Assembly (NCBI RefSeq): GCF_002251085.2
Contig: NZ_NOJZ02000002.1
Coordinates: 62,001 to 126,000, forward strand
DNA: 64,000 bases
Reading direction: 5' to 3'
Source: Romboutsia maritimum
Lineage (GTDB): Bacteria > Bacillota > Clostridia > Peptostreptococcales > Peptostreptococcaceae
Part shown: in pieces, positions 35,696-45,274 of the stretch
Position numbering within the stretch: position 1 is the stretch's first letter
Layout of the letters: every line of letters starts with the position of its first letter
Translations under genes and position numbers: made by a program
Notes under the pieces: generated by a model
Seen by the model: the letters and a program-made list of their open reading frames with translations, nothing else
What the model was told of the DNA's origin: nothing
Database searches by the model: none

Positions 35696-37219
35696 ATGAG
35701 ACTTATTAAAGATAAAAACTATAGAAATTTAGCTATAGTCATATCTATTCCTCTATTAATTATAGCTCAATATTATCTTTTTAAATTTGGAGTCCTAAGA
35801 CCAATGGTAAAAGGTGTAGAAATACAGATAGTAGACGGGGAATATATAAAGGATATAGATAAGTATGTAGTTAAATTAAATGATACTTTAGAATTATCTA
35901 TTGGTGACTATATTACTATTCCATCTTATGCAAAAGAACCAAATATAAGATTTAAGGTTTTAGATAATACAGAAACTTTAAAAATAGAAGGAAATAAAAT
36001 GACGGCATTAAAAGAAGGATTTTCATCAATTGGAATAATGAAAAATTCAAGGGTATTAAAGAAAGCTACTATAAAAGTTGTAGATCCTAAAGTAGAAAAT
36101 TTAAATCTTAATATAAGTGATGATTTAAATTATGTTGGAGATACTGCTAAGATTAATAGTACAGTACAAGTTGATTATAAAAAATTTGAAGACAGTTATA
36201 AAGCTGTTTATGAGAGTTCTAATGAAAATATTTTAAGAATAGAAAATAATGAAATAAAAGCAGTTGGTGTAGGTACTGCAACTGTTTATGCAAAATCTGG
36301 CGATAAAGAAGAATCTATAAGTTATACTATAAGGGCTAAGGTTGCTAAGATTGAAATTAGTGATAATTTACAAATTGAAATAGGACAAAATCAAAAGTTA
36401 AATCCTTCAATTATAACAAGTCCTAGAAATTTAAAACATCCAAATATAACATATGAACTATTAGGTTCTAAAATACCTGTATCAAGAGCTATAAGACTAG
36501 ATAGTGATGGCACTGTTGTAGGACTTAGAGAAGGAGAAGAAAAGGTTAAAATTATCTGTGGAAATAAATCTAAGATAATAACTATAAATGTAGTCAAAGA
36601 ATCTATAACTAATAAAAGTATAGAAAACTTAAATCTTACTTATGAAGTAGTAGATAATAAGATGATAGTTAAATTGACATGGGATTATTTTAAAGACGTG
36701 TTTAATTATGATATATATTTACGAAATAACACATTAAATGAATCTGAGTTTAAGATGGTTAAATCTATTAATATAAAAGAAAGTGAAGTAGGAAGTGATA
36801 AAAAAGTTACAACCACTTTAGAAATTGATTTAACAAATAATCAAAATCAAGATTTAGATATATATGTAGTGGGAAAAACTACTGTAGGAAATACTAAACA
36901 AAGTAATACTCAAAGTATAAAATATGATCCAAGTCCTATAGAGAATGAAAAAGTAGAAAATTTATCAGGAACTATAAATAAGGAAAATAATACTGTTGAA
37001 GCTACTTGGGGATTGATGAATAATCCAAATTACACATATAGTGTATATATAAAAGATAATACTGATATTAAAGAAGAATTTAGATTATACAAAGATAACT
37101 TAAATACTAATAATGTTACTATAGATACTAAAGGTCCAGACATAAATTTAGATATATATGTAATTGCAAATTATAATGGACGAAGTTCAATAAAAAGTGA
37201 AGTTATAAATATAAAATAA
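35696..37219 (+). CDS. Surface protein with bacterial Ig-like domains
   Basis: 507 residues. An uncleaved membrane anchor is near the N-terminus (about 13-30). The rest is extracellular and beta-rich: two to three Ig-like (BIG_2-type) modules at about 45-305, with the typical endings IEGNKMTALKEGFSSIGIM, IENNEIKAVGVGTATVYA and LDSDGTVVGLREGEEKVKI. Two fibronectin-III-like modules follow at about 310-507. No sortase motif or cell-wall binding repeat is seen. Probably an envelope structural or adhesion protein; partner unknown. Confidence 0.7.
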   Translation: MRLIKDKNYRNLAIVISIPLLIIAQYYLFKFGVLRPMVKGVEIQIVDGEYIKDIDKYVVKLNDTLELSIGDYITIPSYAKEPNIRFKVLDNTETLKIEGNKMTALKEGFSSIGIMKNSRVLKKATIKVVDPKVENLNLNISDDLNYVGDTAKINSTVQVDYKKFEDSYKAVYESSNENILRIENNEIKAVGVGTATVYAKSGDKEESISYTIRAKVAKIEISDNLQIEIGQNQKLNPSIITSPRNLKHPNITYELLGSKIPVSRAIRLDSDGTVVGLREGEEKVKIICGNKSKIITINVVKESITNKSIENLNLTYEVVDNKMIVKLTWDYFKDVFNYDIYLRNNTLNESEFKMVKSINIKESEVGSDKKVTTTLEIDLTNNQNQDLDIYVVGKTTVGNTKQSNTQSIKYDPSPIENEKVENLSGTINKENNTVEATWGLMNNPNYTYSVYIKDNTDIKEEFRLYKDNLNTNNVTIDTKGPDINLDIYVIANYNGRSSIKSEVINIK

Positions 37220-37230
37220 AGCAATTCCTT

Positions 37231-37303
37231 AAGTGATTTTATAAGTTTAATGTAGAGTATGAATATTTTACATTGAATTTAAATATATTTTATAAAATCA
37301 CTT
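37231..37303 (+). repeat. 14-bp perfect inverted repeat before a small gene
   Basis: AAGTGATTTTATAA (37231-37244) and TTATAAAATCACTT (37290-37303) are exact inverse copies around a 45-base loop, which holds a smaller TAATGTA/TACATT pair. The right arm ends 2 bases before the GGGGAG ribosome site of the next gene. No T-run follows on the plus strand, so it is not a clear terminator. Confidence 0.65.
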
Positions 37304-37319
37304 TAGGGGAGATGCTATT

Positions 37320-37526
37320 TTGAAAAGAAGATATGAACAAATAAAGACTGTATCAAAAGATTTATCAGAAGAAGCATTTAAAGCGTATGCAGGAAAAAGA
37401 GATTATAAAAAAGCTATAGAAATTTATTGCTTATTAGCAGAATCTAGGTGTGTTCCAAAAGATATATCAGATTTTTCGAAAAATATGTTGGGAAGACTTA
37501 GCAAAAAAATTGAAGAACGAAGCTAA
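37320..37526 (+). CDS. Small helical protein of unknown function
   Basis: 68 residues, start TTG 37320 with GGGGAG (37306-37311) 8 bases upstream. It is basic and fully helical in appearance (LSEEAFKAYAGKRDYKKAIE resembles a TPR-like helix pair). Family not recognised. It lies between a surface protein gene and a convergent small secreted protein, behind a strong inverted repeat that could control its translation. Confidence 0.55.
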   Translation: MKRRYEQIKTVSKDLSEEAFKAYAGKRDYKKAIEIYCLLAESRCVPKDISDFSKNMLGRLSKKIEERS

Positions 37527-37562
37527 TAAAAAGAGTATATCTAAAAATAAATATTAAAAATA

Positions 37563-37620
37563 AAAGCCTAAATATTAGAAACCTATAAATTTAAAAGGTG
37601 ACTTATATTTAGGCTTTTAT
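37563..37620. terminator. Bidirectional terminator overlapping a coding end
   Basis: AAAGCCTAAATAT pairs with ATATTTAGGCTTTT across about 30 bases. T-rich tails follow on both strands. The right arm lies inside the last codons of the minus-strand gene, whose stop is at 37583-37585. Confidence 0.7.
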
Positions 37621-37960
37621 ATACATATGGAAATTTGATTAATTCAAGATATCCACTTGGATGAAAGTAATAAATTTTAGATGTATATTTATCAACAAAA
37701 TACCCAATATCTGTATCTACATTTGGTAAAAATACATATCCCTCTAGTTTTTTAGATTTAAGTACAGGAAATTCACTAGAAGAACCTTGGTATATATAAT
37801 CAACTTTATTATTATATTGTAAAAGAAGTTGTCTAGCTTGTTCTATGGTTAATGTACTATCAATAATATTAGCAAAAGTTATTTTATTTATAGAATCATA
37901 TATAAAAATAACTTGGCAAAAAATAAATAAAATTATAGATATTTTTTTAAATAATTTCAT
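37583..37960 (-). CDS. Small secreted or membrane-anchored protein, unknown
   Basis: 125 residues with a hydrophobic N-terminal segment (about 8-24; signal peptide or anchor), followed by an ~95-residue extracytoplasmic domain containing LTIEQARQLLLQYNNKVDY and an aromatic-rich part (IYYFHPSGYLELIKF). Family not recognised. AAGGAAGGC precedes the ATG. The C-terminal codons form one arm of a terminator hairpin. Confidence 0.55.
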   Translation of the reverse strand: MKLFKKISIILFIFCQVIFIYDSINKITFANIIDSTLTIEQARQLLLQYNNKVDYIYQGSSSEFPVLKSKKLEGYVFLPNVDTDIGYFVDKYTSKIYYFHPSGYLELIKFPYVYKSLNISHLLNL

Positions 37961-38135
37961 AAAAAGCCTTCCTTTACATTATGTTTGTTAGTCATAAGAA
38001 ACTTACAACTAATTTATGCAAGAACATATATAATATGTACAAATTTTTTGTTTGATTTATTAAAAATGTAGAAACTGTTAAATTTACATGGTATAATCAA
38101 ATATATTTATATATTTTTGAAAGGAGGGAGTTAAT

Positions 38136-38870
38136 ATTCCTTTTACATTATCTCATCCTGCAGCAGTAATATTCTTGAGAAATAAATATCTGAATTTTAT
38201 GGGGCTTATATTAGGATCTATGTCACCTGATTATATATATTTTATATTATTTAGACCAAGTAGTAATATTGGACATACTTTGTTAGGTATGATTTTATTA
38301 AATTTACCATTGTGTTTTGTAATTAATTTTTTATTTGATGTATATATTAAAGAGTCTTTAATTTTAAATTTACCTAATAATATATCAAAACAATATAATT
38401 ACCTAATTAAATATAATAATAACATGAAAGATATAAAATCAATAATCGTTTTTATATATTCTGCTTTTATAGGTATGTTTACTCATATTTTTTGGGATTC
38501 ATTTACGCATAAAAGTGGATTCTTTGTTAATAAAATTAGTTTTTTAAATTATAAAATACATATTATGAGTTTGAATATTCCTGTATATAAATTTTGTCAA
38601 CATTTTAGTACTATTATTGGAACTATAATTATAATAATTTATTTATATAAAATAAGAAATATAAATGGAAAACTAATAAAAAGTAAAATTAAAAAAATTA
38701 TATATTATTTTATTGTTTTTATAACTGTAGTTGTAGTACTGCTAGTTAGTTTTATATATTTTAAAATTGATAAATCTTTTGGAATAGGAACATTTGTAGT
38801 AACAGCTATTAATGGAACATTTATAGGAATGGTATTTGCGGGACATTATTATATAAGAAATAAGAGTTGA
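38136..38870 (+). CDS. DUF4184-type membrane protein with a probable AUU start
   Basis: 244 codons if read from ATT 38136. The N-terminus then reads xPFTLSHPAAVIFL, which matches the conserved DUF4184 start (MPFT-SH-AAV-PL). AGGAGG (38122-38127) stands 8 bases before this ATT, and no ATG, GTG or TTG occurs in frame nearby. The next usable start, TTG 38175, has no ribosome site and would delete the conserved segment. About six membrane helices and conserved GSMSPDYIYFI and FWDSFTHKSGFF are seen. Function of the family is unknown. Confidence 0.72.
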   Translation: MPFTLSHPAAVIFLRNKYLNFMGLILGSMSPDYIYFILFRPSSNIGHTLLGMILLNLPLCFVINFLFDVYIKESLILNLPNNISKQYNYLIKYNNNMKDIKSIIVFIYSAFIGMFTHIFWDSFTHKSGFFVNKISFLNYKIHIMSLNIPVYKFCQHFSTIIGTIIIIIYLYKIRNINGKLIKSKIKKIIYYFIVFITVVVVLLVSFIYFKIDKSFGIGTFVVTAINGTFIGMVFAGHYYIRNKS

Positions 38871-38905
38871 GATATAAGTTAAATTATATTTCAGCTCTTA
38901 TTTAG
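38862..38905 (+). terminator. Terminator of the DUF4184 gene
   Basis: AAGAGTTGAGATATAA pairs with TTATATTTCAGCTCTT (with two G-T pairs) and ends in ATTTAG. The T-tail is short. Confidence 0.6.
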
Positions 38906-38956
38906 ATTTAAATATTAATTTTTATTTTGAAATGTATATTTATAATATAACAAACT

Positions 38957-40051
38957 TTATAGGGAACTAATATTTCTATGTTTAGATTCAATAAATTCTG
39001 TAAAATATATTTTTATAACACCCATTATAGGAACTGATAATATCATACCAGGAATACCAAAGAATCCTCCACCAATAGTAACAGCAAGTATAGTTAAGAA
39101 AGGACTTAATCCTAATTGCCCACCTACTATCTTAGGTTCTATTATTGCAACTTCTACTTGTTGAACTAATAGTAAATATATTAGTGAAAATAGTGCTATA
39201 TTAGGACTATAAAATAAATTTATTATAACTACAGGTGTCATACCTATAATTGGACCAAAATATGGTATTAAATTCATAAAGAACATTAAAGTTCCGAACA
39301 ATAATGCATATTTTGATTTAATGAAATATAATCCTATTGCAGATAAAACTCCAACTATAAATGAATCTAATATTTTACCTGAAAAATACTTTCCTATATT
39401 TAGATTTAATGTATTACATACATTTAAAGTAAATTCACCAGCTTTTCTACCAAAGAAAAGATAAACTAACTTTTTAGCAAAAGATATAAAGTTTTCTTTT
39501 TCCAAAAGGATGTAAAAACAAATTATAAATGCTAGTCCAAATTGAACTAAAAATTTACCTACAGAAAATGTAGTTGAAAATATATTACCTAAGTATCCTA
39601 TCAATAAGTTACTAACCTCTGGCATTAATCCCATAATTTTTTCTCCAATTTCTTGAAGTGTTTTAGGGTCTATGGATTTTAAATTTTCGCTAAAATTCAT
39701 GATAAAATCTTGAGTTTTTTGTGCATATAATGGGAATTGACTTACTATATCAGCTAAACTACTTATAATAGCAGGAGCAGTAAACAATACAAAAGATACT
39801 AATAGAATTATTAAAAATCCATAAGTAATAAGTAAAGATATTAATCTTTTGGTTTTTAATTTACTTTCTAAAAAAGTAACAATTGGATTAAATGCATAGG
39901 CTAAGATAAAAGCAATTACAAAAGGAGTTAACAGTGATAAAAGAACACTAACTACTCCAAAGAAATATTTATAATTATCAATAAACTTAATCAGGATATA
40001 AGATATAACTACTGTAATTATAATGTTTAGATAAAATTTTCTATCTCTCAA
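38957..40051 (-). CDS. AI-2E family transporter (permease-like)
   Basis: 364 residues, start TTG 40051 with GGATG upstream. It has the AI-2E/UPF0118 layout: two N-terminal helix pairs, a soluble part, then a helical block with NLIPYFGPIIGMTPVVIINL and a late VEVAIIEPKIVGGQLGLSPF, the family signature. Members have been linked to AI-2 export or Na+/H+ exchange, but most are uncharacterised. A paralog lies at 51165-52346, after the germination genes. Confidence 0.85.
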   Translation of the reverse strand: MRDRKFYLNIIITVVISYILIKFIDNYKYFFGVVSVLLSLLTPFVIAFILAYAFNPIVTFLESKLKTKRLISLLITYGFLIILLVSFVLFTAPAIISSLADIVSQFPLYAQKTQDFIMNFSENLKSIDPKTLQEIGEKIMGLMPEVSNLLIGYLGNIFSTTFSVGKFLVQFGLAFIICFYILLEKENFISFAKKLVYLFFGRKAGEFTLNVCNTLNLNIGKYFSGKILDSFIVGVLSAIGLYFIKSKYALLFGTLMFFMNLIPYFGPIIGMTPVVIINLFYSPNIALFSLIYLLLVQQVEVAIIEPKIVGGQLGLSPFLTILAVTIGGGFFGIPGMILSVPIMGVIKIYFTEFIESKHRNISSL

Positions 40052-40178
40052 ATACTAACACATCCTTTTTTGCAAATTTCAATAATTAATTATTAAGTAC
40101 CATTATACAATAAAAATAAGTCTAAATATACCTAAATATATGTTTATATTCATATAAATTTATGGGGAGGTGATTATT

Positions 40179-43100
40179 ATAGATTATGAAGTAGTAGTAA
40201 AATATAATGGAGATATTTTAAAGTTGGAAAAAGAATTAAATGTAACTGTAGAAATTTTAAGTTCTTCATATGCAATAATAACATCTAAAACAAAAGAAGA
40301 TATAGATAAATTGCTATCGTATCCAGAAATAGAATATATAGAAAAACCATTTATTCTTGAAACTCAGGACGTTCAAAGTTTTTCTAGTACTGGAATAAGT
40401 ATGTTTAAAAATATAACAGGATTAACTGGAAAAGGTACAATACTTGGAATTATTGATTCAGGAATAGATTACACATTGCCTATATTTAGAGATAATAATG
40501 GAAAATCAAAAATACTTTATTATTGGGATCAATCAATAGAAGGCACTCCTCCAGATGGATTTAGAGAAGGTAGCTTATATACTAATGAACAAATAAATGA
40601 TGCGATAGATGGTAAATATAATATACCAATATCTACAACAAGTACTCATGGAACTCATGTTAGTGGGATATGTGCAGGAATAGCAACAGAAGCTAGTATG
40701 ATAGTTGTAAGAGTAGGAAGAAGACAAACGGATACATTCTCTAAAAGTACTGAATTTATGAGAGCTATAAAATTTGTACTAGATAAATCACTAGAATTAA
40801 AAATGCCCGTATCTATTAATGTAAGTTATGGTAGCAATGAAGGCTCTCATCGAGGAGAATCTTTGTTTGAACAATTTATGGATGATATGTGTTTATACTG
40901 GAAAAATAACATAGTAGTGGCAGCAGGAAACAATGGAGATAAAGGCGGACATAAAAGAATACAGCTAGAAAATGATAAAGCTACAGAAGTTGAATTTATA
41001 GTAGGAGAAAATGAAAAAATATTAAATATTAATATATGGCCAGAATTTATAGATAATTTTAGTGTACATTTAGTTAATCCATCAAATCAGCAAACACAAA
41101 ATATTTCTTTAGACTCAGGTCAGATAAATAATACTTTAGGAGAAACAAGAGTAACAGGATATTTTTATACAATAGCTCCATATTCACTATCAAGAAGAAT
41201 TACAATTCAATTAAAATCAAACACACAAATAAGCCCTGGAATATGGAGTATTGTATTTAATCCTATAGAAATAATTATGGGAAATGTAGATTTATATTTA
41301 CCTACATCAGAAGGATTAAGTAAAGAAACTAGATTTTTATCCCCAACTAAATTATTAACAGTAACAGTTCCAGGGACTGCTAGTAAAGTGATAACAGTTG
41401 GAAGTTATAATTCTAGAACGGACACAGTGTCAGTGTTTTCAGGTCAAGGGGATATAGAAAATGGAATATATAAACCAGACTTATTAGCTCCAGGAGAAAA
41501 TATAATATCATATTTACCAGGAGGTAGCACAGGAGCGCTGACAGGAACTAGTATGGCAACACCTCATGTTACAGGAACCTGTTCACTTTTAATGGAATGG
41601 GGGATTGTAAGGAGAAATGATTTATACTTATATTCGCAAAAACTTAAGTCACTTTTATTAAAAAATGCTAGGAGAACTCCAGATAATACATATCCAAATA
41701 ACTCATCTGGATTTGGATTTTTAAATTTAAGAGATATAAACTTGTATAGTCTTACTAATGTAAATCAAGATTTAGATGTACTTTTAAGAAATAAAAAAAG
41801 ACTTAAAAACTTTCCATTGTCTATAATTGTATTTTACAATGATGAATTTGAAGATTTTTTAAAAGAAGAGGGATTAGCCAATAATTTTTTTAAACTTAGC
41901 GATAACATAGGAATACTAGATATAAGTAGTATTAGTGAATCGCAATTCGGTAGAGTTCTAAATTCACCATCTGTAATAAGGATAGAAAATACTGTAAGAA
42001 TGGCAATTTTAGGCTCTGTAAGTCAAGGAATTTCAAATGGCGTAGTAGCAACAGAAGAAATAGGCATTAATTTTTTTAAAAATAATCCTAATATATCAAT
42101 AACAGGAAGAGGTGTTCTTATAGCAGTTGCAGATACAGGAATAGATTATTTACATCCTGATTTTATATATCCAGATGGAACATCTAAAATAGCATATTTA
42201 TGGGATCAGACTAAAGAAGGAAATCCGCCAAAAGGATATTATATAGGAACAGAGTATACAAGAGAGGATATAAATGAGGCGATTGCAAGAAATGACCCTA
42301 GCTTATCACAAGATGAAGTAGGTCATGGAACTATGATTAGTGGTATATGTGCTGGTCTTGGAAATGTAAATAAAGAATATGCTGGGATGGCAGAGGATGC
42401 AGAACTAATAGTAATAAAGTTAGGCAAAATAGGAGGATATTATAATAATGCAATGTCGTTAGCAGCTAGTCAATATGCGATAGGAAAATCTGTAGAGTTA
42501 AAAATGCCTTTAGTTATAAATATATCTTTAGGAAGTAATAACTTAGCAGGATTTATTAGTAGGGAAAATGCATTAAAGTCATATTTTGTAAGAGGGCTTT
42601 TTTTTAGTGCAGGGGCAGGAAATGAAGGTAATACTGAAACGCATGCATCAGGCAAAGTTGAGTTTAAAGGAGCATCTGTAGAAGAAGAATTAGAACTTTT
42701 AGAAGATGAAGAAGAAATAGAAATAGATATTTGGGTAAACAGACCAGATAAAATAGATGTGATAATTATATCACCAACAGGGGAACCAAGTAAAGATATA
42801 AGTGTTGCAAATTATGATCAAGCGTCAGGTTTATTTAATTTAGAAGATACAAAATTTATTATAAAATATATATATCCAACTAGTTATTCAGGGCAACAAT
42901 TTACAAGAATAAATTTAATAAATGTAAAAGCTGGTATATGGAAAATAAGGTTAACAGGGAATTATATAATTAATGGAATATATCATATGTATTTACCAAA
43001 TAGAGCTTTTTTGAAAAAAGGTACTAAATTTAGAGAACCAGATCCATTTTATACTACAAATTATCCATCTATTCAAGATGATATTATGGCTGTTGGTGCT

Positions 43101-43454
43101 TATGATACTATAAACAATAGTTTGTGGCAATCATCTTCAAGAGGTCCTACTATAGCAGGGACTTTGAATCCACAAATAGTAGCTCCTGGAGTGAATATAA
43201 TAGCGCCATATCCAGGAAATAAATATGCAACAGTAACGGGAACTTCAGCAGCAGCAGCGCATGTATCAGGAGCGGCTGCGCTATATTTTCAATATACACT
43301 TGTTGACAGAAAATATCCATATCAAGCATTTACAAAAAATTTATCTACGTTTATTCAGGCAGGAGCAACTAGAAGTACTAATATAGACTATCCAAATTAT
43401 AGTTTTGGATATGGAATTTTAAATGTAAGAGGTATGTATGACCAATTTAGGTAG
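40179..43454 (+). CDS. cspBA: CspB-CspA fusion germination protease
   Basis: About 1,091 residues, two subtilisin-like units in one chain. CspB unit: prodomain ~1-75, then Asp93 (IIDSGIDYT), His157 (STHGTHVSG) and Ser458 (TGTSMATPH): intact. CspA unit: Asp652 ([13 protein letters not shown]), His716 (VGHGTMISG) and Ser1023 (TGTSAAAAH): also apparently intact, unlike C. difficile CspA, a known pseudoprotease. CspB cleaves pro-SleC in germinating spores. Start: GGGGAGG at 40164-40170 has no ATG, GTG or TTG at proper distance; ATA 40179 (8-base gap) or ATT 40176 fits. A GTG at 40170 overlaps the ribosome site. Confidence 0.9.
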   Translation: MDYEVVVKYNGDILKLEKELNVTVEILSSSYAIITSKTKEDIDKLLSYPEIEYIEKPFILETQDVQSFSSTGISMFKNITGLTGKGTILGIIDSGIDYTLPIFRDNNGKSKILYYWDQSIEGTPPDGFREGSLYTNEQINDAIDGKYNIPISTTSTHGTHVSGICAGIATEASMIVVRVGRRQTDTFSKSTEFMRAIKFVLDKSLELKMPVSINVSYGSNEGSHRGESLFEQFMDDMCLYWKNNIVVAAGNNGDKGGHKRIQLENDKATEVEFIVGENEKILNINIWPEFIDNFSVHLVNPSNQQTQNISLDSGQINNTLGETRVTGYFYTIAPYSLSRRITIQLKSNTQISPGIWSIVFNPIEIIMGNVDLYLPTSEGLSKETRFLSPTKLLTVTVPGTASKVITVGSYNSRTDTVSVFSGQGDIENGIYKPDLLAPGENIISYLPGGSTGALTGTSMATPHVTGTCSLLMEWGIVRRNDLYLYSQKLKSLLLKNARRTPDNTYPNNSSGFGFLNLRDINLYSLTNVNQDLDVLLRNKKRLKNFPLSIIVFYNDEFEDFLKEEGLANNFFKLSDNIGILDISSISESQFGRVLNSPSVIRIENTVRMAILGSVSQGISNGVVATEEIGINFFKNNPNISITGRGVLIAVADTGIDYLHPDFIYPDGTSKIAYLWDQTKEGNPPKGYYIGTEYTREDINEAIARNDPSLSQDEVGHGTMISGICAGLGNVNKEYAGMAEDAELIVIKLGKIGGYYNNAMSLAASQYAIGKSVELKMPLVINISLGSNNLAGFISRENALKSYFVRGLFFSAGAGNEGNTETHASGKVEFKGASVEEELELLEDEEEIEIDIWVNRPDKIDVIIISPTGEPSKDISVANYDQASGLFNLEDTKFIIKYIYPTSYSGQQFTRINLINVKAGIWKIRLTGNYIINGIYHMYLPNRAFLKKGTKFREPDPFYTTNYPSIQDDIMAVGAYDTINNSLWQSSSRGPTIAGTLNPQIVAPGVNIIAPYPGNKYATVTGTSAAAAHVSGAAALYFQYTLVDRKYPYQAFTKNLSTFIQAGATRSTNIDYPNYSFGYGILNVRGMYDQFR

Positions 43455-43464
43455 GTGGATTTAA

Positions 43465-45156
43465 ATGAATAAAAATAGGATAAGTGAAAAATCTTATTTT
43501 TTAATTTATCAAGGGGATATAGAAAAAGCTTTAAAAGAAAATGGAATAAGTGAATTTATGGTTTTAAATTCTAAATTAGCAGTAATATATGTTCCACTGG
43601 ATTTTAATGAAGCTAAATTAAATGATATAGTAGAAGTTGCTTGGTGGAATGAATCAATTCCAATGAGTTCTTTAATAGATATAACAAATAATCTAGAGAC
43701 AGGTGAGACAGTAACTAGAGCAGCAGGAACAGAATATGTATATAATAATCCGTATATTAATATTTCAGGAAAGGGAATTATAATTGCAGTCATAGATTCG
43801 GGAATAGATTATTTACATCCTGATTTTATAAAAGATGATGGAACTAGTAAAATAATTAGTATATGGGATCAAGAAAGTGACAAAGGCAATATTCCAGAAG
43901 GATTTATATTTGGAAGTGAATTTAGTAATTCTCAAATAAATGAAGCAATAAAAGAAAATAATGGGAATCTAAGTGTAGATAATATAGGTACGGGTACGAT
44001 AGCTGCAGGAATTTTAGTTGGTGCAGGAAATATTAATCCTTTGTATAAAGGTGTGGCAATAGGAGCAGAATTAGTAGTAGTTAAATTAAGAGAATATATT
44101 GGAACATTTTATAAAGATAAAATTAATTATACATCAACAGATTTTTATGCTGCAATAACATATGTACTATCAATAGCAAAAGTGGAAAATAAACCAATAA
44201 TAATAAATTTTACAATTGGAGGTAGATCAGGAACAGTTTTAGATGCATCTATTATAGATACTTATGATGATTTGGGCAAAGCAGGGGTAGTTGTAGTAAG
44301 TGGAGCTGGAAATCAAGGAAATACAGATGTTCATTTTTCAGGAAGTTTTAATAATTTAAATCAAGCAGAAGATATTATTATCCAAGTTGGTGAAGATTAT
44401 GCGCTTGATATTATTTTAAATAATAGAGGACCAGATAAAATAAAAGGTATGGTAATAGCTCCATCAGGAGAGATGAGTAAGGTTGCAATATATTCACCGG
44501 ATTATTTTATATATAGTGGAAAATTCAATTTAGAAGATACTACTTATGATATGAGATATATATATCCGTGGATAGGTTCAGGAAAAGAGCACTTAGAAAT
44601 AAAATTAAAAAACTTAAAGCCAGGTATATGGACATTTAGATTAATGCCAGAATTTATAATAAATGGAAATTATGATGTATACCTTCCTAATAAAAATTTA
44701 TTATCTGATGATACTAGGTTTTTAGATCCAGATTCTATAGCAACTGTAACCATTTATGGAGCAAATGATAACGTTATAACTGTTGGAGCTTATAATGATA
44801 AAACGGATAGTATGTGGCTAGGATCATCCAAAGGTTCAGCTGAAGGAACAAGAATTAAACCTGGTGTGGTAGCTCCAGGAATAGATATAATATCAACATA
44901 TTTAGGAAAAACATACAACACAGGTTCAGGAACAGGTATTAGTAGTTCTATTGTATGTGGAATACTTGCATTAATAATGGAATATATGATACAACAAACA
45001 GAATTATCTAGATTATCTTTATATACAGAAACTTTAAAAACATACTTAATGTTAGGGGCAACAAAAAAAGAAATTTATACCTATCCAAATATTTCACAAG
45101 GTTATGGAATAGTTAATTTAAAAAATACAATACAACAAATTGCAAATATATTATAA
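43465..45156 (+). CDS. cspC: CspC germinant-signalling pseudoprotease, copy 1
   Basis: 563 residues, a subtilisin fold that keeps its prodomain (residues ~1-95). Asp111 ([13 protein letters not shown]) is retained. The His is replaced by Thr176 (GTGTIAAG), and the Ser by Gly491 (GSGTGISSS), so it cannot be a protease. The same two substitutions (T170, G485) are known in C. difficile CspC, which with CspA integrates bile-acid and co-germinant signals to control CspB. ATG 43465 follows AGGTGG. The next gene is a close paralog. Confidence 0.93.
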   Translation: MNKNRISEKSYFLIYQGDIEKALKENGISEFMVLNSKLAVIYVPLDFNEAKLNDIVEVAWWNESIPMSSLIDITNNLETGETVTRAAGTEYVYNNPYINISGKGIIIAVIDSGIDYLHPDFIKDDGTSKIISIWDQESDKGNIPEGFIFGSEFSNSQINEAIKENNGNLSVDNIGTGTIAAGILVGAGNINPLYKGVAIGAELVVVKLREYIGTFYKDKINYTSTDFYAAITYVLSIAKVENKPIIINFTIGGRSGTVLDASIIDTYDDLGKAGVVVVSGAGNQGNTDVHFSGSFNNLNQAEDIIIQVGEDYALDIILNNRGPDKIKGMVIAPSGEMSKVAIYSPDYFIYSGKFNLEDTTYDMRYIYPWIGSGKEHLEIKLKNLKPGIWTFRLMPEFIINGNYDVYLPNKNLLSDDTRFLDPDSIATVTIYGANDNVITVGAYNDKTDSMWLGSSKGSAEGTRIKPGVVAPGIDIISTYLGKTYNTGSGTGISSSIVCGILALIMEYMIQQTELSRLSLYTETLKTYLMLGATKKEIYTYPNISQGYGIVNLKNTIQQIANIL

Positions 45157-45182
45157 ATTAGATTTAAGTATTAATTTATATT

Positions 45183-45264
45183 AGAAGTACTAATATAATA
45201 TATAAATTATAGTTTTGAATATAAAAATTTAAATGTAAGGGGTATGTATGACCAGTTTAGGCAG
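45183..45264 (+). pseudogene. Remnant of the 3' end of cspA
   Basis: Bases 45183-45264 match the last ~84 bases of cspBA (from 43371), for example AGAAGTACTAATATA and GGTATGTATGACCA, with several substitutions and a net 2-base loss that breaks the frame. The cspBA stop TAG has become CAG. It has no start and cannot be translated as CspA. It shows that the duplication included the cspA tail and its adjoining ribosome site. Confidence 0.88.
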
Positions 45265-45274
45265 GTGGATTTAA

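Noticed and set aside
43509..43793. 94-codon minus-strand frame present in both cspC copies
   Set aside because: Its conservation between 43509-43793 and 45319-45603 is only a result of the cspC duplication. It has no ribosome site of its own.
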